A stretch of 6,391 nt of DNA from an uncultured Alphaproteobacteria bacterium (GCA_937920085.1 CALETE010000070.1:1-6391), one strand, 5' to 3'. Shown: positions 1 through 6,391, numbered from the stretch's first letter. Numbers and translations are program-made. Notes: generated by a model from the sequence alone, not told the origin.

Positions 1-51
1 ATACGAGATAAACATCGGTGACTGGAGTTCAGACGTGTGCTCTTCCGATCT
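1..51 (+). other. Illumina adapter contamination (index/P7 side)
   Basis: This is library-construction sequence, not genome. Bases 1-9 match the inner end of the P7 flow-cell primer, 10-17 (AAACATCG) sit where the 8-base i7 index belongs, and 18-51 match the 34-base TruSeq read-2 adapter ending in GCTCTTCCGATCT. The order P7, index, adapter is exactly that of an indexed TruSeq primer. Genomic insert therefore begins at about base 52. The contig was not adapter-trimmed, so base 52 is a physical fragment end, not a gene boundary. Confidence 0.98.
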
Positions 52-53
52 AG

Positions 54-902
54 CTCAGCCTGGGAGCTCAGACGCCTGCGGAGCGCCTAGCTTGGAAAGA
101 AAGCAATGACGACATCATCAACGATAGCTCGTTGATCGATGTCACCGATCCCAAGGCGGGCGGGAAATGGCTGGTACTGCACAGCTTCGGAAGCTGGACT
201 CAAGGCGCTGTTGTGGATGGCAGCAAGGTCCAGCAACGCAATACTTGGTTTCGACTGGAATCCTTCGTGGTGCGAAAGAAGGACGCGGCCAAGTTCGAGA
301 CATGGCTCAAGGGCAAGTCCCTCATCGATCGTTCGCGATTGCCGAAATTAGAGCTGTACGGGGACCACTATCTTGGGGAGTATCCTTGGCATCCCGCGTT
401 GGCCAATCTCACCGATTGGGCGGAACCAGATGAATGGACCAAGCTCCCCGTTCCCATCCGTCAAACGGTCGGAGAATACCTTTGGGAGAAGGGCGGCTAC
501 GACTATTCCCTCGATGATTCAGTGAGCTTGCAGGTCCCAGCGCCGTGGCTCACCAGGGCTATGGGTCTCCATCTGATGGATGGTCGCAAGTTAGCCTATG
601 CAGACGACAGCGGGACGGTTCGGTTCTTCGACCCTTCCGCCAGCCTGCCGGGCCATCAGGCAGCCCTCGTCGACCGCGATGAATTTCTCAAAGTCCTTGA
701 AGAAAACGAACTTGAGGCAGTGTGGATAATCGCCGGAGAGAAGAGCGTCTTCGGCGGCACGGGTTCGTACCGGGGATGGGGTGGCGACCTGATCCACACC
801 GCCATCTATCGGATGAAGAAGAATGGCGAATTCAAGGTTTCAACGCACGTCGAGCGCCGGGAGCCCTCGAAGGATCAGTTGCAAAGGTTCATGAGGGCAT
901 AG
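54..902 (+). CDS. C-terminal fragment of a large protein of uncertain family (5' truncated by the contig end)
   Basis: The reading frame is open from the first full codon after the adapter junction (codon 51-53 reads TAG, but its first base is adapter) to TAG at 900-902, giving 282 residues. A TTG at 132 could be called as a start, but no Shine-Dalgarno site precedes it. The 26 residues before it (including AWKESNDDIINDSS) read as ordinary protein, so the gene most likely began upstream and was cut. The visible part is soluble, mixed alpha/beta and rich in Trp, with no membrane segment or signal peptide. Recognisable patches are LIDVTDP, KWLVLHSFGSW, GEYPWHPA, FFDPSASLPG, AALVDRDEF and AVWIIAGEK. 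From memory only, this tail resembles the C-terminus of very large bacterial ATP-binding proteins of undefined, possibly defence-related function. No ATPase motif lies in the visible part, so no function is assigned. It is transcribed toward the chaperone operon and is not part of it. Confidence 0.75.
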   Translation, partial: LSLGAQTPAERLAWKESNDDIINDSSLIDVTDPKAGGKWLVLHSFGSWTQGAVVDGSKVQQRNTWFRLESFVVRKKDAAKFETWLKGKSLIDRSRLPKLELYGDHYLGEYPWHPALANLTDWAEPDEWTKLPVPIRQTVGEYLWEKGGYDYSLDDSVSLQVPAPWLTRAMGLHLMDGRKLAYADDSGTVRFFDPSASLPGHQAALVDRDEFLKVLEENELEAVWIIAGEKSVFGGTGSYRGWGGDLIHTAIYRMKKNGEFKVSTHVERREPSKDQLQRFMRA

Positions 903-1291
903 GTCAGCTTGCCTACGCGACTGCTTTCCAAAGAGCCTCCCCGCCTCCTGAATGATCCTGCATGTCCCAGACTGTGTTGGCGCGATTGACAGCTCTGACC
1001 AATGATGAGCGGAGCTGCACCATAGGCTTCAATAACGCTAACCCAAAACCTAGACTGCTCGGTCCACCGCAACCGTCCTGCCAGTCCCATAGTCAAACCC
1101 AGGGCACATAGCCGCGCGGGCCCAGGAGTCTGTAGCTCGGGAAAATCAGAACAAGGGGGGGCTTGTCGGACGGATGCGCTTTTTACGGCCTCTACTTGGT
1201 TGACACGCATCCCTACAGCCCGGTCGCTCAGCCTGCAAAGTGAGTGGCATTTGAGCCTGCTACCCCGGCCCACCCCATCTAGTCCCAATGA
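903..1291. other. Intergenic gap between convergent genes, no supported gene
   Basis: These 389 bases separate the 3' ends of two convergent genes. No hairpin followed by a T-run, as expected for an intrinsic terminator, was found on either strand. A seven-G run (1155-1161) is flanked by ACAAG and CTTGT, a 5-bp inverted repeat that is too weak to call. A minus-strand open frame (1288-875) spans the gap but overlaps the + strand gene and lacks a start signal. Its middle contains a Trp/Phe-rich helical stretch that might be a decayed transposase N-terminus, but this is not supportable. Confidence 0.6.
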
Positions 1292-2836
1292 TCAGCCGCG
1301 CTCTTCGATGGACCGATACTGTTGCTCAAGTTCCAAAGGAATGGATGGTCGGATTTTTGATATTGCTATCGCAAAATCGTCTTCCCCAATCTCAGTACTG
1401 TTCGCAAATGCGTTACGTGCGGCCTCGTCCACTAGAAACTTGAGATCACTCGCCGAATATCCTGTTAGCGCGCGCGCAAGCGGCTCCAATTCAAGAGTCG
1501 AAGAAAGGGGCCTAGGTTTCAGATGCAGTGCCAGCATGTCTGTGCGCGCTTCCTCATCCGGTGCGCCCACATAAATCAACTTATCCAAGCGTCCAGTTCG
1601 GCGTACTGCAGGATCAATCTTTTCAGGTTGATTGGTCGCGGCGATCACGAATATGCGCTTGTCGGCGCAGCTGTTGAGATGCGCTAGGAACTCATTCACC
1701 TCCTCGGCCTTGTATTGCTGATGGGCCCCTAACTCGCTTCGAGAAGGCGTCATGGCTTCGAATTCATCGATGAATATCACCGCAGGAGCATTAACTGCTG
1801 CCTCCTCGAATAATTCCCGAATTCTAACCACGCTCTGATGGACGTAAGGGCTTGCAAGCTCTGATGGGATGATTTCAACAAAATAATGGCCCAGTTCTTC
1901 GGCCAGCTGGCGGGCGATATACGTCTTCCCACACCCTGGAGGGCCGTAGAGTAAAATTCCGTTTGGCACGGTTAAACCATACCGCTTGAATGGCTCCGGA
2001 TCGCGGATTGGCGCAATGACTTCGCGCTCCAAAAGAGCCTTCAAACGATGCATGCCCGCCACCCGGGCCATCCCCTGGTTTAGGTCTCTTGGCAGCCCGC
2101 CTGCCGTGTCGCCCGAAAACATCAATACAGCGGGCGAACTGACCCCATTCATTGCGCCGCATGCGGCATCGAACGTACCAATGCGATCGGGCTGGCCGGC
2201 CGGAGCCATACACCGGCTCAGCACAGCAGAGAGTTCCGCCCCAGCATTTCGAACCCATCGTTCCAATGAAGAGGGCGCGCTCGATCCAACGCGAGCTTCG
2301 CGGCCAGCAGCAATCCGGTAAAACGCCTCCGCCACGAGCAGAAGTTGCTCTGGCTCCTCAACGACACTTCGACCTAAGGGCCGCACACAGACCGGGCGTC
2401 GACCTTCGGAATCGACCCAGCAAAGCGACGGGTCGAAATCAGGTGCCTTTTCACCAGCACGTTGACCGACTTCGAGCATGTCGAGCAGAAGCTGCCTCAG
2501 CGTCGCCCGTGATGCCGCATTAAATGGGAAGTCGGCTATGCGCTGACCGGCAAGCTTCAGCGTCGCGCCTACAAACATGGCGCCAAACTGCTTGGGCGCC
2601 AGGAGCGCGTAGGAAGTCAGAGTGCTGGAATTTTGCGTTTCCAACCATTTGCTAATGTCGTTGGCGCTTTCCTCTGCGGAGACGTCTATTCGCTTCAGTA
2701 GGAGAACCTCGGGCCCACACCCCTTAGTCTCAAGGGAATAGACCTCGAACCCTTCCTCAACATGGAGGGGACGAGCGACAGCCGGGATACCTGCAAATTG
2801 GTATCCAGTGGGAAGTGTAGGTCTTCTTGTGGCCAT
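1292..2836 (-). CDS. AAA+ ATPase, Cdc48/FtsH-like classical AAA module, no protease domain
   Basis: A 514-residue protein, last visible gene of the chaperone operon. The start is ATG at 2836, 4 nt after the Hsp70 stop, with GGAAG 7 nt upstream; the frame stays open to 2920, but that start would overlap Hsp70 and has less support. Residues 1 to about 255 form an N-terminal region that I do not recognise. The AAA module follows: Walker A GPPGCGKT (298-305), aromatic pore-loop-like SPYVHQS (Tyr331), Walker B VIFIDE (Asp357, Glu358), sensor-1 Asn402 in AATNQP, arginine fingers Arg413 and Arg416 in RRTGRLDK, and GYSASDL (459-465) beginning the C-terminal helical lid. All ATPase residues are intact, so it should hydrolyse ATP as a hexamer. 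There is no HEXXH zinc site, so it is not an FtsH protease, and only one ATPase module, unlike Cdc48 or ClpB. The family threads or remodels proteins; a role as unfoldase partner of the adjacent Hsp70 is inferred. Confidence 0.93.
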   Translation of the reverse strand: MATRRPTLPTGYQFAGIPAVARPLHVEEGFEVYSLETKGCGPEVLLLKRIDVSAEESANDISKWLETQNSSTLTSYALLAPKQFGAMFVGATLKLAGQRIADFPFNAASRATLRQLLLDMLEVGQRAGEKAPDFDPSLCWVDSEGRRPVCVRPLGRSVVEEPEQLLLVAEAFYRIAAGREARVGSSAPSSLERWVRNAGAELSAVLSRCMAPAGQPDRIGTFDAACGAMNGVSSPAVLMFSGDTAGGLPRDLNQGMARVAGMHRLKALLEREVIAPIRDPEPFKRYGLTVPNGILLYGPPGCGKTYIARQLAEELGHYFVEIIPSELASPYVHQSVVRIRELFEEAAVNAPAVIFIDEFEAMTPSRSELGAHQQYKAEEVNEFLAHLNSCADKRIFVIAATNQPEKIDPAVRRTGRLDKLIYVGAPDEEARTDMLALHLKPRPLSSTLELEPLARALTGYSASDLKFLVDEAARNAFANSTEIGEDDFAIAISKIRPSIPLELEQQYRSIEERG

Positions 2837-2840
2837 CCAG

Positions 2841-5387
2841 CTACTTCCGCAGACCCGCCAACATAGCGCTATCTCGATTTGCGTCGGCCTTGCTTTTGGG
2901 CTGCAATTCCCAAAGGGCATTCACGGTTTGGCGCAGATCATTGCCATCGTCATTCGCTATTGCCTGATGACCTCGCGCGAACAATCTGGTCGCCCCCGCA
3001 GGATCCACAAATGAGGAAGCGTCCTGGGCCAAAGAAAGGAAGATTTCCCGCCAAAACCAGTCATGCCTGCCCAGGATGCGCCATCGTAAGCGTTCGAGTT
3101 CTTGCGTAGCGCGATCGACAGTTCGACCGTCGCCTTTGGCCGCGGCACGCTCGAGTTCATGCTTGATGAGTGCGAACTGTTGCTTCTCGAGGTTGTTGCC
3201 GAAACTATCTGAAACCTCTTCAACCGCCTCAACCAGGTCGACAAACTGCGTTATGTTTCTCGCGCGGCCCGGCGCGTTCAGACGGGATTCCACTCGACTG
3301 ATCTTTCCGTGCAAGGTCTTGGCGTCCTGGACGATGCGTCGCGCATTGTCCGGATCGACCCGGCCGCCATCGTTTTCATCACCATGGGCTGCAGATTCTA
3401 GCTCTTGAAGGTCATGCAGCTCGCGACGAAGAGATTGAAGCTCTTCCGCCAAGGACGTGTCCGCCGACTCGGCCGCAGCGTCCTCTAGGAGGTCGATTTG
3501 CTGTCTGTAATTCGAGACATTGCTCGACACTCTCTTTGCGAGTTCGGAGTAGTCCTGCTCCTCGCGCTGAGCCACGTAAAGCGTTCCACTGAAGTGCTGA
3601 TTGAGATGGGCGATATAGGCGTCAACCGTGATCAGGCGAGAGGCGCTGATGCGGACTGTTACCTCAATCACAGACCCTTGCGGTACGTTTCGCTTCACAT
3701 CCGCAGGCGAAATCAGGATGTTGCCGACCCATTCGTTTGCTTCAGGGGCTTCGCGGAACTCGCCCTCCCAAAGTTTCACGGCCAATGTTGAGGTTGGATC
3801 AGACGGGGAAAGCGTTCTAACCGCTCGATACGTGACCGTCCGCTCTGCCGGAAGAAGCGTACCTTTTTGGAAGATCATATCTAGAGCTGCTTTGCCGTCC
3901 CCCTGGATAACTTCAACATTGATGGGATGTGGCAATGGTGGTGATGACGGCACCAGCCCATGTCGGATCTTGAATTCGCTGGTGTCCGCTTCGACCAGGT
4001 TGCCCTGACCATCACGCATGTAGACCCAAAATGTTGTGACGCCGCCCGAGGAGAGCTGCACGGGAACTTCGAAGAAACCCCTTACAGGAGTGATCCAGCC
4101 GCTCGTCCATATGCCTCCATCAGACTCGATCTTGATTTCAAGATCTGGCGGCCCATCGAAGATGCGGCCCGAAACAGGACACTCAAGCTCCGCGCTGACG
4201 GACTCGAAGGCCAACTTTAGGCCTACAGCCGTTGAGTGGGACGAGCCACTTTGCCGAACCTGAGGCCGCGGCGTGTCCTTGATTTCCAGCGTCGAGGCGT
4301 AGGTCGCCGCTCCGCGGCCCACCACGGTCATCGGGTCAGCCGAGAAATCTATTCTTGACCCAATCCGATCTTTCAACATTTCCCTGAGGAATGGTGACTG
4401 AGAAGGGCCGCCGACAAGAAGGACTTTGTCCAAGTCGTCGGTGGAGACCCGCGCGCCGTCAAGCGCCTCCTCCGCGAGCTGAAGGCACTTGTCGAACAGG
4501 GGCTCAGAGATCTTATCGAGTTGCGCGCGACTCATTGAGACATCCATCTCAATGGGGGTGCCGGATCTGTCTTCGCCGACATCATAGAGCGAAATTGTCA
4601 CGTTATCGGCCGAAGAGAGGTCGATCTTTGCCTCCTCAGCCTTCGCCCGCAATCGAGCCATCAGACCCTTTAGCTTTGGGTCTGAGACTGAGAACTCGGG
4701 CAGGTCAAAAGTCGATCGAAGCGCAGGGAGCAGAATCTGGTCCAAGATTGCCTTGTCGATATCCTTGCCGCCAAGGATGTTATTGCCTCTGTGTTCAAGC
4801 ACATTGAGGCGTCCATCACGCGTTGAGACGACCGCAATGTCCAGCGTTCCACCGCCGAGATCGAAAACTAGCCATCGTTGCGACGGGTCGCCAGGGTTTG
4901 CCTGATAGCCGATCGCAGCTGCGATCGGTTCCTGGAGCAACGGCGCCTCATCGAGCCCGGCCAGAGCCGCCGCCCGTGCAGTGGCCTCGCATTGGAGAGC
5001 TCCGAACGCGGCAGGTACGGTGATGACCGCGCTCCGCATATCGCAACCCGTTTGGCGGCGTACATCTTCCTTGAGCGACTTCAAAATTTCCGCCGAGAGC
5101 TCTTCGGCGGACATGTCACGGCCGGCTGCTAGGAAATTGATGCGATCCTTTTGGCCCATCCACCGTTTGAATTCGACAGCAACATTATCCGGATCAGTGA
5201 CCAACGCGGAGGATGCTCGCCGCCCGACAATTACGCGACCGGTTTTGAGAATGTGCACGGCCGATGGCGTCACATTCATCTGGTCGTTGTTCTGAAAGAT
5301 GCGGATCACGCCACTTTCATTATCCCAGCGCGCAACACACGAGTTAGTGGTGCCGAGGTCAATCCCGAAATCGATCGTGGTCGTCAT
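2841..5387 (-). CDS. Hsp70-family chaperone with extra beta-rich domain and extended helical C-terminus
   Basis: An 848-residue Hsp70; E. coli DnaK has 638. The nucleotide-binding domain (1 to about 368) is complete: phosphate-1 FGIDLGTTNS (7-16, Asp10), Lys74 matching DnaK Lys70, Glu153 in QEPIAAAIGY, phosphate-2 FDLGGGTLD (175-183; Asp176, Thr181 and Asp183 match DnaK Asp194, Thr199 and Asp201), and adenosine motif VLLVGGPSQSP (322-332). ATP hydrolysis should be intact. The acidic hydrophobic linker that normally follows (DVLLLD-like) is absent. Instead comes a Ser/Pro/Gln-rich joint, then a beta-rich, Ig-like segment at about 388-476. A substrate-binding beta domain follows at about 487-592, with GTLLPAERTVTYRA and VPQGSVIEVTVRISASRLITV matching the DnaK core. 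The remaining 240 residues are helical, partly coiled coil, and lack the DnaK EEVD-type tail. ATG overlaps the upstream stop as ATGA. This is probably a specialised paralogue rather than housekeeping DnaK, because grpE-like and AAA+ neighbours replace dnaJ. Confidence 0.95.
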   Translation of the reverse strand: MTTTIDFGIDLGTTNSCVARWDNESGVIRIFQNNDQMNVTPSAVHILKTGRVIVGRRASSALVTDPDNVAVEFKRWMGQKDRINFLAAGRDMSAEELSAEILKSLKEDVRRQTGCDMRSAVITVPAAFGALQCEATARAAALAGLDEAPLLQEPIAAAIGYQANPGDPSQRWLVFDLGGGTLDIAVVSTRDGRLNVLEHRGNNILGGKDIDKAILDQILLPALRSTFDLPEFSVSDPKLKGLMARLRAKAEEAKIDLSSADNVTISLYDVGEDRSGTPIEMDVSMSRAQLDKISEPLFDKCLQLAEEALDGARVSTDDLDKVLLVGGPSQSPFLREMLKDRIGSRIDFSADPMTVVGRGAATYASTLEIKDTPRPQVRQSGSSHSTAVGLKLAFESVSAELECPVSGRIFDGPPDLEIKIESDGGIWTSGWITPVRGFFEVPVQLSSGGVTTFWVYMRDGQGNLVEADTSEFKIRHGLVPSSPPLPHPINVEVIQGDGKAALDMIFQKGTLLPAERTVTYRAVRTLSPSDPTSTLAVKLWEGEFREAPEANEWVGNILISPADVKRNVPQGSVIEVTVRISASRLITVDAYIAHLNQHFSGTLYVAQREEQDYSELAKRVSSNVSNYRQQIDLLEDAAAESADTSLAEELQSLRRELHDLQELESAAHGDENDGGRVDPDNARRIVQDAKTLHGKISRVESRLNAPGRARNITQFVDLVEAVEEVSDSFGNNLEKQQFALIKHELERAAAKGDGRTVDRATQELERLRWRILGRHDWFWREIFLSLAQDASSFVDPAGATRLFARGHQAIANDDGNDLRQTVNALWELQPKSKADANRDSAMLAGLRK
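2844..2848 (-). promoter_or_regulatory. Ribosome binding site of the AAA+ gene
   Basis: GGAAG lies 7 nt before ATG at 2836, inside the last two codons and stop of the Hsp70 gene. It supports the 514-residue form over the longer open frame beginning at 2920, and implies translational coupling to Hsp70. Confidence 0.7.
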
Positions 5388-5776
5388 TGTTTTTCCCCTT
5401 CATCCGCGACCAGGAAGACCACCCGTCGCACCACGATCTGACCTCGCCGAACAACTTGTCCCCGCCACACGAGGGTTGGCTCGATAGTCTCACATACAGT
5501 ATCACCAATGCCTTCGGTGCCGCCGATCACCTCGACATCCAGCACCTCCGGGCTCATCCCGGGGTCGTAAGGCCGACCGGCGTAGTCGATGACATCGACA
5601 TCGATATCCCCGATACAGGCTCTGATTTGCCTAGCAATACGTCGCGCAGAGGCTGAATGGGCGCGATCAACCAGAACTTCAGCAAGTTGCTCTAACCGCC
5701 AAATCTCAGAGTAGAGGGCGCAGAGGGCATCGGTACTGACATCCATTGACACCGGGAGCGGCTGAGCTTCTTTCAC
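5384..5776 (-). CDS. Small GrpE-like nucleotide exchange factor
   Basis: A 130-residue cytosolic protein. GrpE proteins release ADP from Hsp70 and so reset its substrate cycle. Residues about 15-55 form one amphipathic helix (LYSEIWRLEQLAEVLVDRAH), and 57-118 match the GrpE beta head in order: IDVDVIDYAGRPYDPGM aligns with the head start (xVxVIxxxGxPxDPxx), then VCETIEPTLVWRGQVVRRGQ and IVVRR align with its end (VxxxxxxGYxxNGRxxRxAxVxVxx). The usual DPxxHEA becomes DPGMSPE. E. coli GrpE has 197 residues and a long N-terminal paired helix; here that stalk is nearly gone. The start is GTG at 5776, 1 nt after the previous stop, with AGGA 7 nt upstream; an internal ATG at codon 11 lacks a good site. 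The TGA stop overlaps the Hsp70 ATG, which argues for a dedicated partner of that Hsp70. Family assignment rests on the head pattern only. Confidence 0.8.
   Translation of the reverse strand: MKEAQPLPVSMDVSTDALCALYSEIWRLEQLAEVLVDRAHSASARRIARQIRACIGDIDVDVIDYAGRPYDPGMSPEVLDVEVIGGTEGIGDTVCETIEPTLVWRGQVVRRGQIVVRRVVFLVADEGEKQ
5395..5400 (-). promoter_or_regulatory. Ribosome binding site of the Hsp70 gene
   Basis: AAGGGG lies 7 nt before the ATG at 5387, inside the last codons of the GrpE-like gene. It is the strongest of the three sites in the operon. Together with the ATGA stop/start overlap it points to coupled translation with high Hsp70 yield. Confidence 0.75.
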
Positions 5777-5777
5777 G

Positions 5778-6391
5778 CTATTTTCCTAGCGCGTTGTATT
5801 GGGCAACATTTATTTTATCCTGCTCCAGCAATGCATTGTATTCGTCCATTTTTATCTTCGACTCTTCAGCAAGTTTACGCTCTTCGGCAAGAGAGTTGTT
5901 AAATTCATCAACTAGTGAGTTATATCTATCCAAGTCAATATCTGAACCTCCAGCCTTGGCTTCATCGAGTGAATCCAGCGTTGCCTTGATGTTTTTCATT
6001 TTATCTTCAAGAGAAAGTATTCGCTCACCCGTCGGCGATAGCAACGCTTCAAGCTCCGCAATCCGGGTTCGGCCTGCATCGAGACGAGCCTTTATGGCAT
6101 CCCTGTCTCCGCTCTCAGTTGCAGCTGGCGCAACTTCGTTTGTGGTCAACGCTGCCGGGGCGGACACAGGCGCTGCTGTATCAACAACAGGAGAAGAGTA
6201 GGAGGCGTCATAGCTTGCAGGCGAACTTTGCTGGCCGCTGAAGTAAGTCGCCAAGCTCAGATAGGCGATAGCTGCGAGTGCAATTCCGAGATGCCACTTC
6301 TCCCAATTCCGAAACGGGAGTTTTCCAAGAAAGCTGTAGCTGTTTGATCCGTTGCTGATGACGCGATAGCGGCCAACGGGGAATATAGGGA
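5778..6391 (-). CDS. Membrane-anchored coiled-coil protein (5' partial, runs off the window)
   Basis: First visible gene of the operon; function unknown. A TTG at 6254 would give 158 residues, but the frame stays open to the window edge, so at least 203 residues are coded and the true start is upstream. Read from the edge, residues 1-31 are a basic, Trp/Phe-containing stretch ending NWEKW. Residues 32-50 (WHLGIALAAIAYLSLATYF) form one strong transmembrane helix that starting at TTG would cut in two. Next comes a low-complexity Ala/Ser/Pro/Thr linker (about 51-93), then a charged coiled coil to the C-terminus (about 95-203), containing YNSL, FNNSL, YNAL and YNAL at heptad-compatible spacings. 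Arg and Lys before the helix suggest N-terminus inside and coiled coil outside by the positive-inside rule, though the missing N-terminus could change this. Its coiled-coil part is AT-richer than the rest. It may anchor or recruit clients for the chaperones; that is inference. Confidence 0.85.
   Translation of the reverse strand, partial: PIFPVGRYRVISNGSNSYSFLGKLPFRNWEKWHLGIALAAIAYLSLATYFSGQQSSPASYDASYSSPVVDTAAPVSAPAALTTNEVAPAATESGDRDAIKARLDAGRTRIAELEALLSPTGERILSLEDKMKNIKATLDSLDEAKAGGSDIDLDRYNSLVDEFNNSLAEERKLAEESKIKMDEYNALLEQDKINVAQYNALGK
5784..5787 (-). promoter_or_regulatory. Ribosome binding site of the GrpE-like gene
   Basis: AGGA lies 7 nt before GTG at 5776 and inside the last codons of the coiled-coil gene (…AlaLeuGlyLys-stop). 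It decides for the GTG start over the internal ATG ten codons later, which has no comparable site. Confidence 0.65.

Noticed and set aside
52..68. AGCTC…GAGCT inverted repeat right after the adapter
   Set aside because: A 5-bp stem can arise by chance, and the bases are in frame with the coding fragment.
106..135. ATG at 106 as start of the first gene
   Set aside because: It is in a different frame and meets TGA after nine codons.
1151..1166. ACAAG / six G / CTTGT inverted repeat as terminator or G-quadruplex
   Set aside because: The stem is only 5 bp, no T-run follows, and a single G-run cannot form an intramolecular quadruplex.
875..1288. Minus-strand open frame of 137 codons in the intergenic gap, with a Trp/Phe-rich helical stretch faintly like the N-terminus of IS30-type transposases
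   Set aside because: It overlaps the real + strand gene, has no Shine-Dalgarno site, its composition is frame-shadow-like, and the transposase likeness needs a frame change. No inverted repeats or target duplication were seen.
2834..2920. Upstream ATG at 2920 for the AAA+ gene
   Set aside because: It would overlap the Hsp70 gene by 80 bases, its extra residues look like out-of-frame translation, and the ATG at 2836 has a well-placed GGAAG.
4391..4807. Plus-strand open frame of 138 codons, Arg/Pro-rich
   Set aside because: It is antisense to the Hsp70 ATPase domain, whose family motifs fix the coding strand.
5746..6201. Plus-strand open frame of 151 codons, Ser-rich
   Set aside because: It is antisense to the coiled-coil gene; the Ser/Ala/Leu bias is what the complement of Glu/Asp/Ala/Ser codons gives. 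No start signal.

Overview
The window is one end of an assembled bacterial contig. Bases 1-51 are not biological: they match the index-side Illumina TruSeq adapter. Genomic sequence starts at about base 52, in the middle of a gene. No organism can be named. Mixed ATG/GTG starts, Shine-Dalgarno sites and tightly packed genes are bacterial. Base composition (about 65% GC counted in part of the Hsp70 gene, lower elsewhere) and protein style fit a proteobacterium or an environmental relative. This is an impression, not a classification.

Layout: (1) 1-51, adapter. (2) 54-902 on +, the C-terminal 282 residues of a larger protein whose beginning is lost at the contig edge; family not firmly recognised. 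(3) 903-1291, a 389-base gap between two convergent genes, with no convincing gene or terminator. (4) 1292-6391 on -, four genes in one very tight operon. In transcription order they are a membrane-anchored coiled-coil protein (5' end beyond the window), a small GrpE-like protein, an unusual 848-residue Hsp70, and a classical AAA+ ATPase. The junctions are a 1-nt gap, an ATGA overlap and a 4-nt gap. Each of the three internal starts has a Shine-Dalgarno-like site exactly 7 nt upstream.

Interpretation: the operon looks like a self-contained, non-housekeeping chaperone machine. The Hsp70 has an intact ATPase site but an additional beta-rich segment between its nucleotide-binding and substrate-binding parts. 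The GrpE-like protein keeps only the beta head plus a short helix, so it is probably a dedicated nucleotide exchange factor. The AAA+ protein carries Walker A, Walker B, arginine fingers and an aromatic residue at the pore-loop position, and has no protease domain, so it is probably an unfoldase or remodelling motor. The first protein has one transmembrane helix and a heptad-register coiled coil, so it may place the machine at the membrane. No J-domain protein is visible; if the system has one, it lies upstream of base 6391 or elsewhere. Domain calls for GrpE, Hsp70 and AAA+ come from motifs read in the translation. The joint function is inference.
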